Assembly: GCF_002214805.1 (NCBI RefSeq)
Contig: NZ_CP019914.1
Coordinates: forward strand, 1,674,001-1,738,000
DNA length: 64,000 bases
From: Brachyspira hampsonii
Lineage (GTDB): Bacteria > Spirochaetota > Brachyspiria > Brachyspirales > Brachyspiraceae
Reading direction: 5' to 3'
Position 1 is the stretch's first letter; the number at the start of each line of letters is the position of its first letter. The notes under the pieces were generated by a model. It was not told the DNA's origin. It ran no database searches and saw only the letters and a list, made by a program, of their open reading frames with translations. Shown here piece by piece: positions 17,192 to 27,145 of this stretch. A program made the position numbers and the translations under genes.

Positions 17192-18940
17192 ATGGATTTT
17201 AATCTACCAATGCCTTATGACAAGGATTTAACAGAAGAAGAAAAAACTGCTATAGATAAGTATGTGGATAAAGTTTATGAAGAGTTCAAAGATAATGGAA
17301 AACAATTGACAAGATTGGCAGCACAAGCAAGTTCTGCAATATCTGCAGGAAAAGCAAAAGCTGAAAAATTAGCGAATCAGGGATTTTTGAAAAATTTATG
17401 GGGAAATATTACAGGAAAAAATAGAAAATTAAGAGGAGAGATAGATAGAGATTTTGCCATATCTCAGCAAGCATGCATAAAGATGATACAAAAACTAGCA
17501 CAGCAGGGTAAATTGACTTTTGATGCTATAATGGGGGTAAACTTAAAACTTAACTGTTTAGTAACTCAAATAGATAAAGAGTTTAATAAAGTATATTCTC
17601 AAATGCATGAAATGATGATTGTGTCAATGTCTAATTTGACTAGAGAGTCCATAAGAATAGATAAACTAGAAAGAAGTATGAATGTTGTACATCTTGAGTC
17701 AACTATAGAATATTTAGGGTTTGACGGTGTATTGTATAAAGACTTAGAAAATAATAATGAAAAAATGCTATGTATTATTTCTGATTTCTTTTTGGCTACT
17801 AAAGGTAAGTACTCTATTAATGATTTGATGATGTTAAAACCTATGATGAATAACATAGGAATAAATCCAAACGATAAAATAAGTATGATTAGCCTTTATA
17901 ATACGCTTTTATCTAACAAAAAAATAGCTGATAAATTCTTTGAGGCATTGGATAAAGCAAAATTAAATGAGCTTGAAGATATAGAAGTGCCTTTGCTTGG
18001 AAATATCAAAAAAATAGAAAAGCTCGAAACAGATGAAAAATATATTGTAGACAGCATAGTTGATATGTCAGGCAAAGATGAAAAAGAAGTTAAGCTTAAT
18101 TTACTAAAAAATTATGCGGCTAGTAATTTAAATATGGATTTGGAGAAAGAAAATTCATATTTTGATTTGTCAGTGGCTATGATAAACGAATTGACAGATA
18201 TAGACTTAGTGGAGATAGAAGAAAAAGAAGAAACTCCTAAAATATCAGCTTCAGTAAATTTAATTTTTGATTTAGCAGTAGAATTAGAAGAAGAAGAAAA
18301 TCCTGAAGGAAGTTTATATTTATTAGAAAAAGCTAAAGAACATGGATTAGATACAGCAGAATTATATGAAGCAATAGGAAAAGCTTTATTTGATTTAGAA
18401 GAATATGAAGAAGCTGCTGAAAATTTTGAATTATCTATAGAAAAAGGATTATATAATCATGCTACCAATTATTTTACTGCAATGAGTTATGTATATGCAG
18501 GAAATCCTAAAAAAGCAAAAGAAGCTATGACAAAAGCAGTTAAATTAAAGCCAAATAGCTATGCCGCAAATATTAATTTAGGAGTAATATACAGGAAACT
18601 TGGTGAATATTCAAAAGCTGTAGAATACTATGATAAAGCAATAAAAATCAATAATGAAATACCTTTGGCATTTATAAATAAAGCTGAAGCATTAATAGCA
18701 AGCGGAGAAAATAGATTTTTAATAGAAGAGGCATTAAATAGAGCAATATCTTTAAACCCAAGCTATGCTGACGGACTTAAAACTACAACAGGAACATTTT
18801 ATAAAGATTTATCAGGAAGGCTTAGATATTCCTATTATAAAGACAATAATTCCTCGGATAATTTAGTCATAAAAAAAGAAAAAAAGACCAAAAAAAATAA
18901 TGGTTTCTTCTCTTATATTGATTTTTTCAATAATCTTTAA
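17192..18940 (+). CDS. TPR-repeat protein with uncharacterised N-terminal helical domain
   Basis: A 582-residue protein. Residues 1-170 are helical and charged (with FLKNLWGNITGKNRKLRGEI); residues 170-350 form a mixed domain rich in Lys/Glu/Asp; residues about 355-540 hold at least four or five TPR units, for example EEYEEAAENFELSIEKG and GEYSKAVEYYDKAIKINN. No signal peptide or membrane helix is seen. I do not recognise the N-terminal domain. The start at 17192 has GGAG 6 nt upstream and is preferred over the TTG at 17180. The patatin gene follows after 30 bp, so a TPR adaptor for that lipase is a reasonable guess. Both lie between the long direct repeats. Confidence 0.8.
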   Translation: MDFNLPMPYDKDLTEEEKTAIDKYVDKVYEEFKDNGKQLTRLAAQASSAISAGKAKAEKLANQGFLKNLWGNITGKNRKLRGEIDRDFAISQQACIKMIQKLAQQGKLTFDAIMGVNLKLNCLVTQIDKEFNKVYSQMHEMMIVSMSNLTRESIRIDKLERSMNVVHLESTIEYLGFDGVLYKDLENNNEKMLCIISDFFLATKGKYSINDLMMLKPMMNNIGINPNDKISMISLYNTLLSNKKIADKFFEALDKAKLNELEDIEVPLLGNIKKIEKLETDEKYIVDSIVDMSGKDEKEVKLNLLKNYAASNLNMDLEKENSYFDLSVAMINELTDIDLVEIEEKEETPKISASVNLIFDLAVELEEEENPEGSLYLLEKAKEHGLDTAELYEAIGKALFDLEEYEEAAENFELSIEKGLYNHATNYFTAMSYVYAGNPKKAKEAMTKAVKLKPNSYAANINLGVIYRKLGEYSKAVEYYDKAIKINNEIPLAFINKAEALIASGENRFLIEEALNRAISLNPSYADGLKTTTGTFYKDLSGRLRYSYYKDNNSSDNLVIKKEKKTKKNNGFFSYIDFFNNL

Positions 18941-18970
18941 TTATATATTTAATAAAAGGATAAAAACATT

Positions 18971-19981
18971 ATGGATAAATTGGGGCTTGTTTTGGATGGC
19001 GGAGGCGGTAAGGGGGCTTATCAAATCGGCGTTTGGAAGTACTTGAAAGAGGTTGGGCTCGACAGAAATATAAAGGCTGTTTCAGGGGCTTCTGTTGGGG
19101 CTTTGAATGCCTGCTTTTTCGCTTTGGACGATTACAAATTAGCCGAGAAAATTTGGACTAGAGAAATCAAAAACAAAATATTAAGCATTGACATAGAAAG
19201 CACTATTAAAGGTTTCGGCAAATATGGCTCTATGCTTATGACCAATCCTGCCGTTGCTGCTTTTGTGGGTGTTCTTGCTTCTACAGGGGTTCTATCTAGG
19301 GACGGTCTTGTGAGCATTATAAACAAGCATATTGATTTAAACTATATTTCAAATATGGATTTTCCTATTTATTGTGCTTGTACTCATATACCGTCATTTG
19401 ATGCCCATTATTTCAAATTAAATGGAAGAAGTGAAAAAGACATGATTGATATACTTCTTGCCTCATCTGCCATACCTATTTTATTTCCTGTAGAGAAAGT
19501 TGACGGCGAAATATATTTAGATGGCGGTATAAAAGATAATTCTCCTCTTACTCCTCTTTATGATGAAGGCTGTACCGACATAATGGTTATACATTTGAAA
19601 GCTGATGAGATTATAAAAGACAGAAGAGATTCATCAGCTGTTATATACGAGATATGTCCTCAGGAGGATTTAGGCAATCTTATAAATGGTACTTTGGATT
19701 TTTCTCCGGAAGGTGCATACAGGAGAATTGAACAAGGTTATAATGATGCCAAAGAAGTTTTAGAGGCTGCTGTTGAAATTGCTAAGGCTCAGGCTGGTAT
19801 AATAAGAGATTTAGATATTATGAAAAGTCATGAGAAATCATTCAAACAAAATAGAAAACAAGCACTAGAAGAAAGACAGAAATTAAAATCTAATTTAAAC
19901 AGTACAATGAAATCATTTATGAATATAGAAGAAGCTAAAAAAAATTATCTAAAAGAACAGAAAAGAAAAAATATTGAGTAA
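18971..19981 (+). CDS. Patatin-like phospholipase
   Basis: A 336-residue serine lipid hydrolase. The oxyanion loop is DGGGGKGAYQIG (residues 9-20), the nucleophile is Ser41 in GASVG, and the catalytic Asp184 is in YLDGG. These enzymes hydrolyse phospholipid acyl esters with a Ser-Asp dyad. The C-terminal 90 residues are helical and strongly charged (Lys/Glu/Gln-rich), probably a binding tail. There is no signal peptide, so it acts in the cytosol or is secreted another way. Bases 18971-19330 are clearly richer in G and C than the neighbours, which suggests a different origin or retained ancestral codons. It follows the TPR gene by 30 bp. Confidence 0.92.
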   Translation: MDKLGLVLDGGGGKGAYQIGVWKYLKEVGLDRNIKAVSGASVGALNACFFALDDYKLAEKIWTREIKNKILSIDIESTIKGFGKYGSMLMTNPAVAAFVGVLASTGVLSRDGLVSIINKHIDLNYISNMDFPIYCACTHIPSFDAHYFKLNGRSEKDMIDILLASSAIPILFPVEKVDGEIYLDGGIKDNSPLTPLYDEGCTDIMVIHLKADEIIKDRRDSSAVIYEICPQEDLGNLINGTLDFSPEGAYRRIEQGYNDAKEVLEAAVEIAKAQAGIIRDLDIMKSHEKSFKQNRKQALEERQKLKSNLNSTMKSFMNIEEAKKNYLKEQKRKNIE

Positions 19982-20000
19982 TAGATTTAAAATTCTATTT

Positions 20001-20550
20001 AACGCACGGTAAGCAAAATTTTAAAGCATAATAAAATTTGAATTATGACATAACTTTATATTTTTAGTTTTGTTATGGTTGCGGTATATTCGTCGTAAAT
20101 TCAAAAAAATCTTGGGTGGGTAGCTAAAATAACTGTTTGAAATAAAAAAGAAAAATAATTAAAAAATTACAGAATAAATTAAAAAGACTAAAGGGTGGGC
20201 AAGTGTAATTAAGTTTTAAAACTTTATTTACATACCCCTCCCTTTTATTTTTATAATTATAATCTGCAATTTTTAACTTATTTATGTTTAAAGATTAATT
20301 AGAAATTAAAGAACCCGCCCAAGTTTTAATTAGATTTAAAATCTGTTTACCGCACGGTGAGAAAAATTTTAAATCATAATGAAATTTGAATTATAATATA
20401 AATTTATATTTTTAATTTAGCTAACCGTGCGTTGTGGGATTTTTAAAATTAAAAAATGCTTTGGGTGGGTGCTGTAAATTCTAATTCAGCAATAAAGAAA
20501 TAAAAAACTGAAATAAAAGATAATATTAAAAAAGCATAGAGGGCGGGCAA
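20001..20550. repeat. Intergenic repeat, full double unit (right copy of direct pair)
   Basis: The block order is that of 16218-16760, in the same orientation, and long stretches match base for base, for example around TCTTGGGTGGGTAGCTAAAA and the CTGCAATTTTTAACTTATTT segment. Differences are scattered substitutions and short indels. It begins 20 bp after the patatin stop and fills most of the gap to aspS. Confidence 0.88.
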
Positions 20551-20569
20551 TGAGAATAAATTTTAAAAA

Positions 20570-20609
20570 AATAAAAGCCCCACTATGTAAATATAATGGG
20601 ACTTTTTTT
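20570..20609. terminator. Bidirectional terminator between patatin and aspS
   Basis: AAAGCCCCA and TGGGACTTTTTTT form a stem of about 7 bp with one G-U pair around an AT-rich loop, with A and T runs on both sides. It sits between convergent genes. Confidence 0.75.
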
Positions 20610-20628
20610 ATTAATAATTATTAAAAAA

Positions 20629-22389
20629 TTATTCTTCTATACTTAAATGAAGTTCTTCTAATTGATCTGCATCTACAGTAGAAGGACAGCCGCTCATTAA
20701 ACATTGACCTTTTTGTGTTTTAGGGAATGCTATAACTTCTCTAATACTGTCTTGTTTTTGAAGAAGCATAACAACTCTGTCTATACCATAAGCCATACCG
20801 CACATAGGAGGAGCACCGTATTTTAATGCATCAAGTAAGAATCCAAATCTTATTTTAGCTTTCTCATCATCTATACCTAAAAGACTAAATATTTTAGCCT
20901 GTACTTTACTGTCATAAATACGCTGACCGCCTCCGCCTATCTCATTACCATTTAATACCAAGTCATAAGTATCACTTCTTACTTTTAATACATCAGTATC
21001 TAATAAGGCAACATCTTCAGGTACAGGAGCTGTAAATGGGTGGTGAGTAGCGGATATTCTTTTTTCTTTATGATCATACTCAAATAATGGGAACTCTACT
21101 ACCCAAAGGAAATTTAATTTATCTTTATCTATTAAATTTAATTTCTCAGCAACTCTTAATCTTAAATTACCCAAAGCATCGAATGTAACTTTCGGAGTAT
21201 CTGCCACAAAGAATAGTAAATCTCCTTTCTCTGCTTTAGTAACTTCTAATATTTTTTTCTGATTGTCTTCAGAGAAGAATTTAACTATGTTTGATTCAAG
21301 TCCTTTATCAGTAACTCTCATCCAAGCAAGCCCTTTAGCTCCGAAAATGCCTACATATTTTGTGAAGTCATCAATATCTTTTCTGCTTAATTTTTCACCG
21401 CCTTTAGCATTTAAGCATCTTATTATAAACTTATTATCTAAAGCATTTTTAAATACGGCAAAATCACAGCCTCTAACCGCGTCCTCAACATTGATAAGTT
21501 TTAATTCAAATCTAGTATCAGGCTTATCGCTTCCGTACATCTCCATAGCATCATAATAGTTTAATCTAGGAAAAGGAGTAGGTAAGTCAATACCGTAAAC
21601 ATCTTTAACTATATTAGCAGTAACATTTTCCATAATAGATAAAAACTCATCAGTATTAAGGAAAGAAGTTTCAATATCTACTTGTGTAAACTCAGGCTGT
21701 CTATCTGCTCTTAAATCTTCATCACGGAAACATTTAGCTATTTGATAGTATCTGTCAAAACCTCCTATCATAAGTATCTGTTTAAATATTTGAGGAGACT
21801 GAGGCAATGCGTAAAAATCCCCTGCATTTAATCTTGAAGGAACGAGGAAGTCTCTAGCACCTTCTGGAGTGCTTTTATTTAATATAGGAGTTTCTACATC
21901 TATAAAGCCATTATCAGATAAATGTTTTCTAAAGGCATTAGTAATTTGAAATCTTTTATATAGATTATTAAATACAGTTGGTCTTCTTAAATCCAAATAT
22001 CTGTATTTTAATCTTATATCTTCACCTGTATCAATATCATCTTCTAGTAAGAAAGGAGGAGTTTCAGAAGTATTAAGAAGCTCCATTTTTTCAACCATAA
22101 CTTCTATTTCACCTGTAGGAATTTTAGGATTTACCATTTCAGGACTTCTAGCTCTAATTTTTCCTTCTACGCTGATAACATATTCGCTTCTTAAATCCTG
22201 AGCTTCATTATGTGCTTCTTTGCTTATTTCAGGATTGAATACTATTTGTACAAAACCTGTTCTGTCTCTTAAATCTACAAATATTACACCGCCATGATCT
22301 CTTCTTCTTAAAACCCAGCCTGCTAGCTTAACTTCTTTACCGATATCATCTTTTGTTAATATTCCATTATAGGCACTTTTAAAACGCAT
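20629..22389 (-). CDS. aspS: Aspartyl-tRNA synthetase
   Basis: A 586-residue class II synthetase of the bacterial type. It has the N-terminal anticodon-binding OB fold (GWVLRRRDHGGVIFVDLRDR), motif 1/2 regions (TPEGARDFLVPSRL, then QSPQIFKQ and FRDEDLRADRQPEFTQ), a GAD insertion of about residues 285-400, and motif 3 (GMAYGIDRVVMLL). It charges tRNA-Asp. Whether it also charges tRNA-Asn cannot be told without seeing gatCAB elsewhere. Single gene; the start ATG at 22389 has GAGGGAGC upstream. Confidence 0.96.
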   Translation of the reverse strand: MRFKSAYNGILTKDDIGKEVKLAGWVLRRRDHGGVIFVDLRDRTGFVQIVFNPEISKEAHNEAQDLRSEYVISVEGKIRARSPEMVNPKIPTGEIEVMVEKMELLNTSETPPFLLEDDIDTGEDIRLKYRYLDLRRPTVFNNLYKRFQITNAFRKHLSDNGFIDVETPILNKSTPEGARDFLVPSRLNAGDFYALPQSPQIFKQILMIGGFDRYYQIAKCFRDEDLRADRQPEFTQVDIETSFLNTDEFLSIMENVTANIVKDVYGIDLPTPFPRLNYYDAMEMYGSDKPDTRFELKLINVEDAVRGCDFAVFKNALDNKFIIRCLNAKGGEKLSRKDIDDFTKYVGIFGAKGLAWMRVTDKGLESNIVKFFSEDNQKKILEVTKAEKGDLLFFVADTPKVTFDALGNLRLRVAEKLNLIDKDKLNFLWVVEFPLFEYDHKEKRISATHHPFTAPVPEDVALLDTDVLKVRSDTYDLVLNGNEIGGGGQRIYDSKVQAKIFSLLGIDDEKAKIRFGFLLDALKYGAPPMCGMAYGIDRVVMLLQKQDSIREVIAFPKTQKGQCLMSGCPSTVDADQLEELHLSIEE

Positions 22390-22551
22390 ATTGCTCCCTC
22401 TTCTTTAATTGATTATTTGTTTTATTGTTTAAAATTTATTAAAAAATAAGATACATTTCTTTTTTGAATAAACATAATTATTATATTATAAATAGGTATA
22501 AAAATCAATTACTTAATAGAAGTTATATTGCAAAAATAATTTTATATTATT

Positions 22552-22598
22552 AAAGCATTAATATATTCATTTTTTAAAATGGTATATTAATGCTTTTT
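22552..22598 (-). terminator. Terminator of the ABC importer operon
   Basis: AAAGCATTAATATA (22552-22565) pairs with TATATTAATGCTTT (22583-22596), a 14-bp stem. It ends 6 bp past the permease stop. On the minus strand the tail is only TTTA, so termination there may be partial. Confidence 0.6.
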
Positions 22599-22603
22599 AA
22601 TTA

Positions 22604-24274
22604 TTAATATTTTTTGTTTTTAATTGTAAATATCGAAAATAAACCTATAAAAATTATAGATATTACTATTAGAGAGCTTCCATATACCATTCCAAGCTCT
22701 ATTCTCTGACTTCCTATTGCATTAACTATTGCAGTCGTTATAGGTCTGTTATTAGCAACTGATGCAAAAGTAGGAACTCCATAATCTCCCATTATAAATA
22801 TAAAAGTTATGATAAGGCTGAAAGAAATACCTGTTAACATCATAGGTAGAATAACTTTAAAAAATGTAATAAATCCATTGGCCCCTAAACTTTTAGATGC
22901 TTCTTCTATAGATTTAGGAAGAGATATTAGAGATGCGGATGAATTTCTAACCATTACAGGAAGTCTCAAAATAATAAATGCTAAAGGCATAAACCAATAA
23001 GTACCTATGAAAGTTATATTTAATACTAAAATATTTGGTACATTATATGAAGCAATTAATGCTATAAGAATAGTTGAAGGCGGAAGTATCCATGGGAGCA
23101 TACATACATTTTCTAAGAGAGTTCTGCCTTTAATTTTAGTTCTAGTAATAACATATGAAGCAAATATTCCTATAAAAGCAGATACAATTGTAGCTATAAA
23201 TGCTATTATGATGGAATTATATATAGGCTGTATATTTCTGGAATTTTTAAATACATTTATATAATTTTCTAGAGTATATTGATCATGAAATACAGATGCC
23301 CATCTTCCAGATTTTCCAAAAGATATTAGAATAACAGCTATAATAGGAAGTATTATAATAATTGATAGGATAGTAACATATATAGTTGCAATTTTTGATA
23401 TTGTTTTATTTTTTATAGGAGTAAATGGTATTAAAGAACCTTTGAAATCTTTACCGGAAAAACATTTTAATTCATAATATCTAATTACAGAGATAACAAT
23501 AATAATAATCAAAGATAGTAAAACAGCTTGAGTAGCGGCTAGATTTATATATCCTGCTTGTTTACTGAAGTATATTTCTGTGCTCATTACTCTAAAATTA
23601 CCTCCTATAATCATAGGGGCTGAAAATGATCCTGAAGCTGATAAAAAAGTTAAAACAGCAGCTCCTGTAATATGAGGTCCGAAAGATGGAAAAACTATTT
23701 GAAAGAAAGTTCTAAATTTTCCAACACCTAAACTTTTTGCTGCTTCTATTTGTGATACATTTATCCTTTCTATAGCTTCTGTTGTAAGCAAATAAAAATA
23801 TATATACTGAGTAAAAGCATGTATTAGTAATATTCCGCCAAATCCCTCTATAGAATAACTATTTAAAGGAAGTCCCAATAGTTCTCTTAAAGGCCATCCT
23901 ATAAAACCTCTTACACCATACAAAAATACATAAGCAACTACGACAACTGTACCTGGTACTACCATAGGCAGTAGAACAATTATATGGTATATTCTTCTAA
24001 AAGGAATTTGAACAGCATGTATACACAAACTTAAACTGCATCCTATAATACCGCATATTATGACTGTGCTAAATGATAATAATAATGTATTGAAAAAAGC
24101 AGAAGACAAATTGGGACTTTGGAATATTTGTTTATAGTTATAAAATCCAAAATTACCATTTTTAGTTAAACTTGATATTAGAGTTATTAAAGATGGATAA
24201 ACTGCAAATGCAAATAAATACCATATTAATAAAGCTAAAAATAAATAAAATATAATAGATTTATTTTTCAACAT
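22604..24274 (-). CDS. ABC importer permease, fused double-domain (FbpB-like)
   Basis: A 556-residue membrane protein with about 12 hydrophobic helices in two homologous halves. Each half has the EAA loop that docks the ATPase: EAAKSLGVGKFRTFFQIVFP in the first half and EASKSLGANGFITFFKVILP in the second. This fused arrangement is typical of iron(III)/FbpB and related phosphonate-type importers. It is the last gene of a four-gene operon (2H phosphoesterase, binding protein, ATPase, permease) and follows the ATPase after 12 bp. Substrate is unknown. Confidence 0.9.
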   Translation of the reverse strand: MLKNKSIIFYLFLALLIWYLFAFAVYPSLITLISSLTKNGNFGFYNYKQIFQSPNLSSAFFNTLLLSFSTVIICGIIGCSLSLCIHAVQIPFRRIYHIIVLLPMVVPGTVVVVAYVFLYGVRGFIGWPLRELLGLPLNSYSIEGFGGILLIHAFTQYIYFYLLTTEAIERINVSQIEAAKSLGVGKFRTFFQIVFPSFGPHITGAAVLTFLSASGSFSAPMIIGGNFRVMSTEIYFSKQAGYINLAATQAVLLSLIIIIVISVIRYYELKCFSGKDFKGSLIPFTPIKNKTISKIATIYVTILSIIIILPIIAVILISFGKSGRWASVFHDQYTLENYINVFKNSRNIQPIYNSIIIAFIATIVSAFIGIFASYVITRTKIKGRTLLENVCMLPWILPPSTILIALIASYNVPNILVLNITFIGTYWFMPLAFIILRLPVMVRNSSASLISLPKSIEEASKSLGANGFITFFKVILPMMLTGISFSLIITFIFIMGDYGVPTFASVANNRPITTAIVNAIGSQRIELGMVYGSSLIVISIIFIGLFSIFTIKNKKY

Positions 24275-24286
24275 TATGATAGTCCT

Positions 24287-25345
24287 TTATATATTTTCTA
24301 TAGGTATTAAACTGTTATAATTAAAAGATAATCTTACTTTCTTTCCTTCTAATTCTTTAAAATCTTTATCATAGCAGCTTATATGAATTAATTTTTCATC
24401 ATCTATTTTTACAAATATTGATGAAATAACCCCAAAAAATTTATAACTTATCAATGTACCGTCTAAATATATTTCATCATTTTTTTTATTTTCATTGGAT
24501 AATATTATATCAATTTTTTCAGGTCTAATTGAAAATAGCTGTTCATTATCATAATCTTTAAATAAATTTGTATTATTGTTTCCTGAATTGTTCATAGCTG
24601 AAATTAATCTAGATTTATTCAAAATATTTGTATTTCCTACAAAATTAGCAGTAAAAGTATTTTTAGGAAAATGATATATATTTTTTGGTGTATCTAATTG
24701 ATATACTTTTCCCATATTCATAACAGCTATTTTATCAGCTAAATATAATGCTTCTGACTGATCATGCGTAACATATACCATAGTTATTTTTTCTATGTTT
24801 TTAATTCTCATTAATTCTTCACGCATTTCTTCTCTGAGTTTTAAATCTAAATTGGACAATGGCTCATCTAAAAGAAGAAGTCTTGGTTTTATTGCAAGTG
24901 CTCTTGCAAGTGAAACTCTTTGCTGCTGTCCTCCTGATAGTTCATGAGGAAACCTTTTTGCAAATTTTTTTAATCCCATCAAGTTTATATAGTATTCTAA
25001 TATTTCTTCTATTTCTTTTTTGCTTTTTTTCCTTATCTTTAATCCGTAAGTTATATTATCTTCCACTCTCATATTTGAGAATAAAGCATAGTTTTGAAAT
25101 ACCACTCCTATTCCTCTTTTTTCTGTAGGAATATTTACTATTGATTCTCCGTTTATTAATATATCGCCGCTGCTTGGTTTTTCAAAACCAGCTATCATTC
25201 TCAATATAGTTGTTTTTCCGCATCCCGAGGCACCTAATAAAGAAAAAAATTCTCCGTCTTTAATTTCAAAGTTAACATTATCTACTGCTGTATAATTATC
25301 AAATTTTTTAGTTAAATTTTTTATAGATAATTCTGTTTTTTTCAT
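24287..25345 (-). CDS. ABC importer ATPase (FbpC/PotA-like)
   Basis: A 352-residue nucleotide-binding protein. Walker A is GASGCGKT (residues 38-45), Q-loop VVFQNYALF, signature LSGGQQQR (136-143), Walker B LLLLDEP (156-162) and H-loop YVTHDQSEA. The C-terminal 100 residues form a TOBE-like domain (FSIRPEKIDIIL). It powers the adjacent permease and lies between it and the binding protein. Typical of the iron/spermidine/sulfate importer class. Confidence 0.93.
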   Translation of the reverse strand: MKKTELSIKNLTKKFDNYTAVDNVNFEIKDGEFFSLLGASGCGKTTILRMIAGFEKPSSGDILINGESIVNIPTEKRGIGVVFQNYALFSNMRVEDNITYGLKIRKKSKKEIEEILEYYINLMGLKKFAKRFPHELSGGQQQRVSLARALAIKPRLLLLDEPLSNLDLKLREEMREELMRIKNIEKITMVYVTHDQSEALYLADKIAVMNMGKVYQLDTPKNIYHFPKNTFTANFVGNTNILNKSRLISAMNNSGNNNTNLFKDYDNEQLFSIRPEKIDIILSNENKKNDEIYLDGTLISYKFFGVISSIFVKIDDEKLIHISCYDKDFKELEGKKVRLSFNYNSLIPIENI

Positions 25346-25374
25346 TTATTAGTACCTCCTAAATATTGATTTTG

Positions 25375-26379
25375 TTATTTACTCCTTATATTATCATCAA
25401 AATATTTTACCCATTCTCCCATTTTTTCAGATACATAAGCCCAATCTATATCCATAGATGGTATATCAAATTCTTTCATCCATTGAGGAGATTCGGCCAA
25501 AGCATTAGGATCTGTAGGCATCCTGTTAAATTCATTTGCCAATATTATCATATTTTCTTTACTTCCTGCAAATTCTATAAATTTTTGTGCATTTTCAGGG
25601 TTAGGTCCATTTTTTACAGCAGCAATAGCATCTATAATATTTATTACTCCGCTTTCTGTTCTAGCTATATCCCAAGGATAATTTGATTTGTATATTCCAT
25701 CAGCTATATATGGCAGAACAAACATAGAAATATTACCTATAGGTGAGTTAATATCATTATACATAATTCCTGATTCAGCATAATATCTGTAAACATTATC
25801 ATCAAATTTCTTTAAAAAATTCCAAGCTCCTTCTATACTATCCTGCTTTTCAAACTGATAAACCATTACCGCTAAAAATATGTTTGCTGTACCTCCTGCC
25901 CTAAGCCATAATAATTTATCTTTGAATTTTGAATTAGTTAAATCTGACCAATCTTTTGGTATTAAATCACCTTTTACATTATTAGTATTATAAAATAAAA
26001 CAGCAGGTGTCTGCATAGGTCCATACCAATATCCGTCTTTATCAACGAACATAGGATCTATATTATCTTTCCAAGTAGGATTTGATTTTTCTAATAATCC
26101 CTCTTTTTTTAAAATTTCCATATAAGTTGCAGAACCGCCGTACATAACATCTGCTTTAGGACTGTCTTTTTCAGATCTTATTCTTTCAACTACAGCATCT
26201 GTTCCCGCTTGAACAAATTCAACATATATACCTGTTTCCGCCTCAAATCTTTCTGCTATATTTTCCAATAAAGGATCTGTATGCGGTGAATAAATTACTA
26301 CCTTCTCCTTATTGTTCTTGCTAGAACATGAAACTATAAGAACAAATATTAAACTGAAAATAAAATATTTTTTTAACAT
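25375..26379 (-). CDS. ABC importer substrate-binding lipoprotein (FbpA-like)
   Basis: A 334-residue solute-binding protein with a lipobox IVSC (Cys18). The body matches the iron(III)/2-aminoethylphosphonate binding group: VVIYSPHTDPLLENIAERFE, then GTDAVVERIRSE, then DVMYGGSATYMEI, then WYGPMQTPAVLFYNT. The adjacent Tyr pair that usually binds ferric iron in FbpA near the C-terminus is not evident, so an organic or phosphorylated ligand is as plausible as iron. GGAGG precedes the ATG. It is the second gene of the operon. Confidence 0.88.
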   Translation of the reverse strand: MLKKYFIFSLIFVLIVSCSSKNNKEKVVIYSPHTDPLLENIAERFEAETGIYVEFVQAGTDAVVERIRSEKDSPKADVMYGGSATYMEILKKEGLLEKSNPTWKDNIDPMFVDKDGYWYGPMQTPAVLFYNTNNVKGDLIPKDWSDLTNSKFKDKLLWLRAGGTANIFLAVMVYQFEKQDSIEGAWNFLKKFDDNVYRYYAESGIMYNDINSPIGNISMFVLPYIADGIYKSNYPWDIARTESGVINIIDAIAAVKNGPNPENAQKFIEFAGSKENMIILANEFNRMPTDPNALAESPQWMKEFDIPSMDIDWAYVSEKMGEWVKYFDDNIRSK

Positions 26380-26388
26380 GAATACCTC

Positions 26389-27081
26389 CTAATTTTTTAA
26401 AATTGATATTATAAAATATTTCAACATATTCTCAAAATAACAATATTCTACAGGACCAAGACTGACTTTATTAAAATTTGAAGTTAATCTTTTATTAATA
26501 ATTTCTAATGTATTAAAAATAGTTTCTTTTTCAGTATCCGTAAATTCTTTTATGATATACGAAATAGATACATGAAATTCATAATTTTCTTCATTATGAT
26601 TCACCATACCAGTAACATCTTTTATAACTTCTCTGAATTTTTTTAGCTTTTTTTCTTCTTCCAAGTTATAAGGCTCCATTAAAAATTGTATTCCTTCAAA
26701 GTTATCTTGAACTCTCAATTTTTTAGCATTCATTATAAATCCTTCAGGTTTATATAGCTTTGGAATGCTATTAAAAAAATATGTCATCATATCGCTAAAA
26801 GGAGTATCTAAAGGCATGTTTTTAACCCAATTATTTTCCATTCTTACATCATCACATACCCCTTCAAATATTGTCATATGATAACTGTCATTTGGAAGTA
26901 ATGCCAATTTATTATAAAAATCTGAAATAGATAATTCTCCTGAAGAATAATTGGCAAATCTAAAAAAATTACTATTTTGAGGTATATGACATATAAAAGT
27001 ATTGCCCTTAAAAGGTCTAGCATTTCCGTCAGGATAAAATTTCTTGAATTCTCCTGTTACACATGAAGTAAATTTTTCCAT
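26389..27081 (-). CDS. DUF1868-like 2H phosphoesterase
   Basis: A 230-residue soluble protein with two H-x-S/T motifs in similar strand contexts, SYHMTIFEG (His68, Thr70) and EFHVSISYI (His170, Ser172), the signature of the 2H phosphoesterase fold. The pattern FEGVCDDVR...WVKNMPLDTPFSD is that of the DUF1868 branch. 2H enzymes hydrolyse cyclic or linear phosphodiesters. There is no signal peptide. It is the first gene of the ABC importer operon, 9 bp before the binding-protein gene, so it probably processes what the importer brings in. The substrate is inferred only to be a phosphodiester. Confidence 0.78.
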   Translation of the reverse strand: MEKFTSCVTGEFKKFYPDGNARPFKGNTFICHIPQNSNFFRFANYSSGELSISDFYNKLALLPNDSYHMTIFEGVCDDVRMENNWVKNMPLDTPFSDMMTYFFNSIPKLYKPEGFIMNAKKLRVQDNFEGIQFLMEPYNLEEEKKLKKFREVIKDVTGMVNHNEENYEFHVSISYIIKEFTDTEKETIFNTLEIINKRLTSNFNKVSLGPVEYCYFENMLKYFIISILKN

Positions 27082-27145
27082 AAAAACTGTCCATAAAAAT
27101 TTTTGTATATAATTAATAGTATATTAAAAAAAGACTTGATGTCAA

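Noticed and set aside
16218-20550. Composite transposon
   Set aside because: The flanking repeats have no coding capacity for a transposase and no target-site duplication could be identified.
22604-26379. Confident call as an iron(III) importer
   Set aside because: The FbpABC layout fits, but the binding-protein tyrosines were not evident and a phosphoesterase leads the operon, so the substrate was left open.
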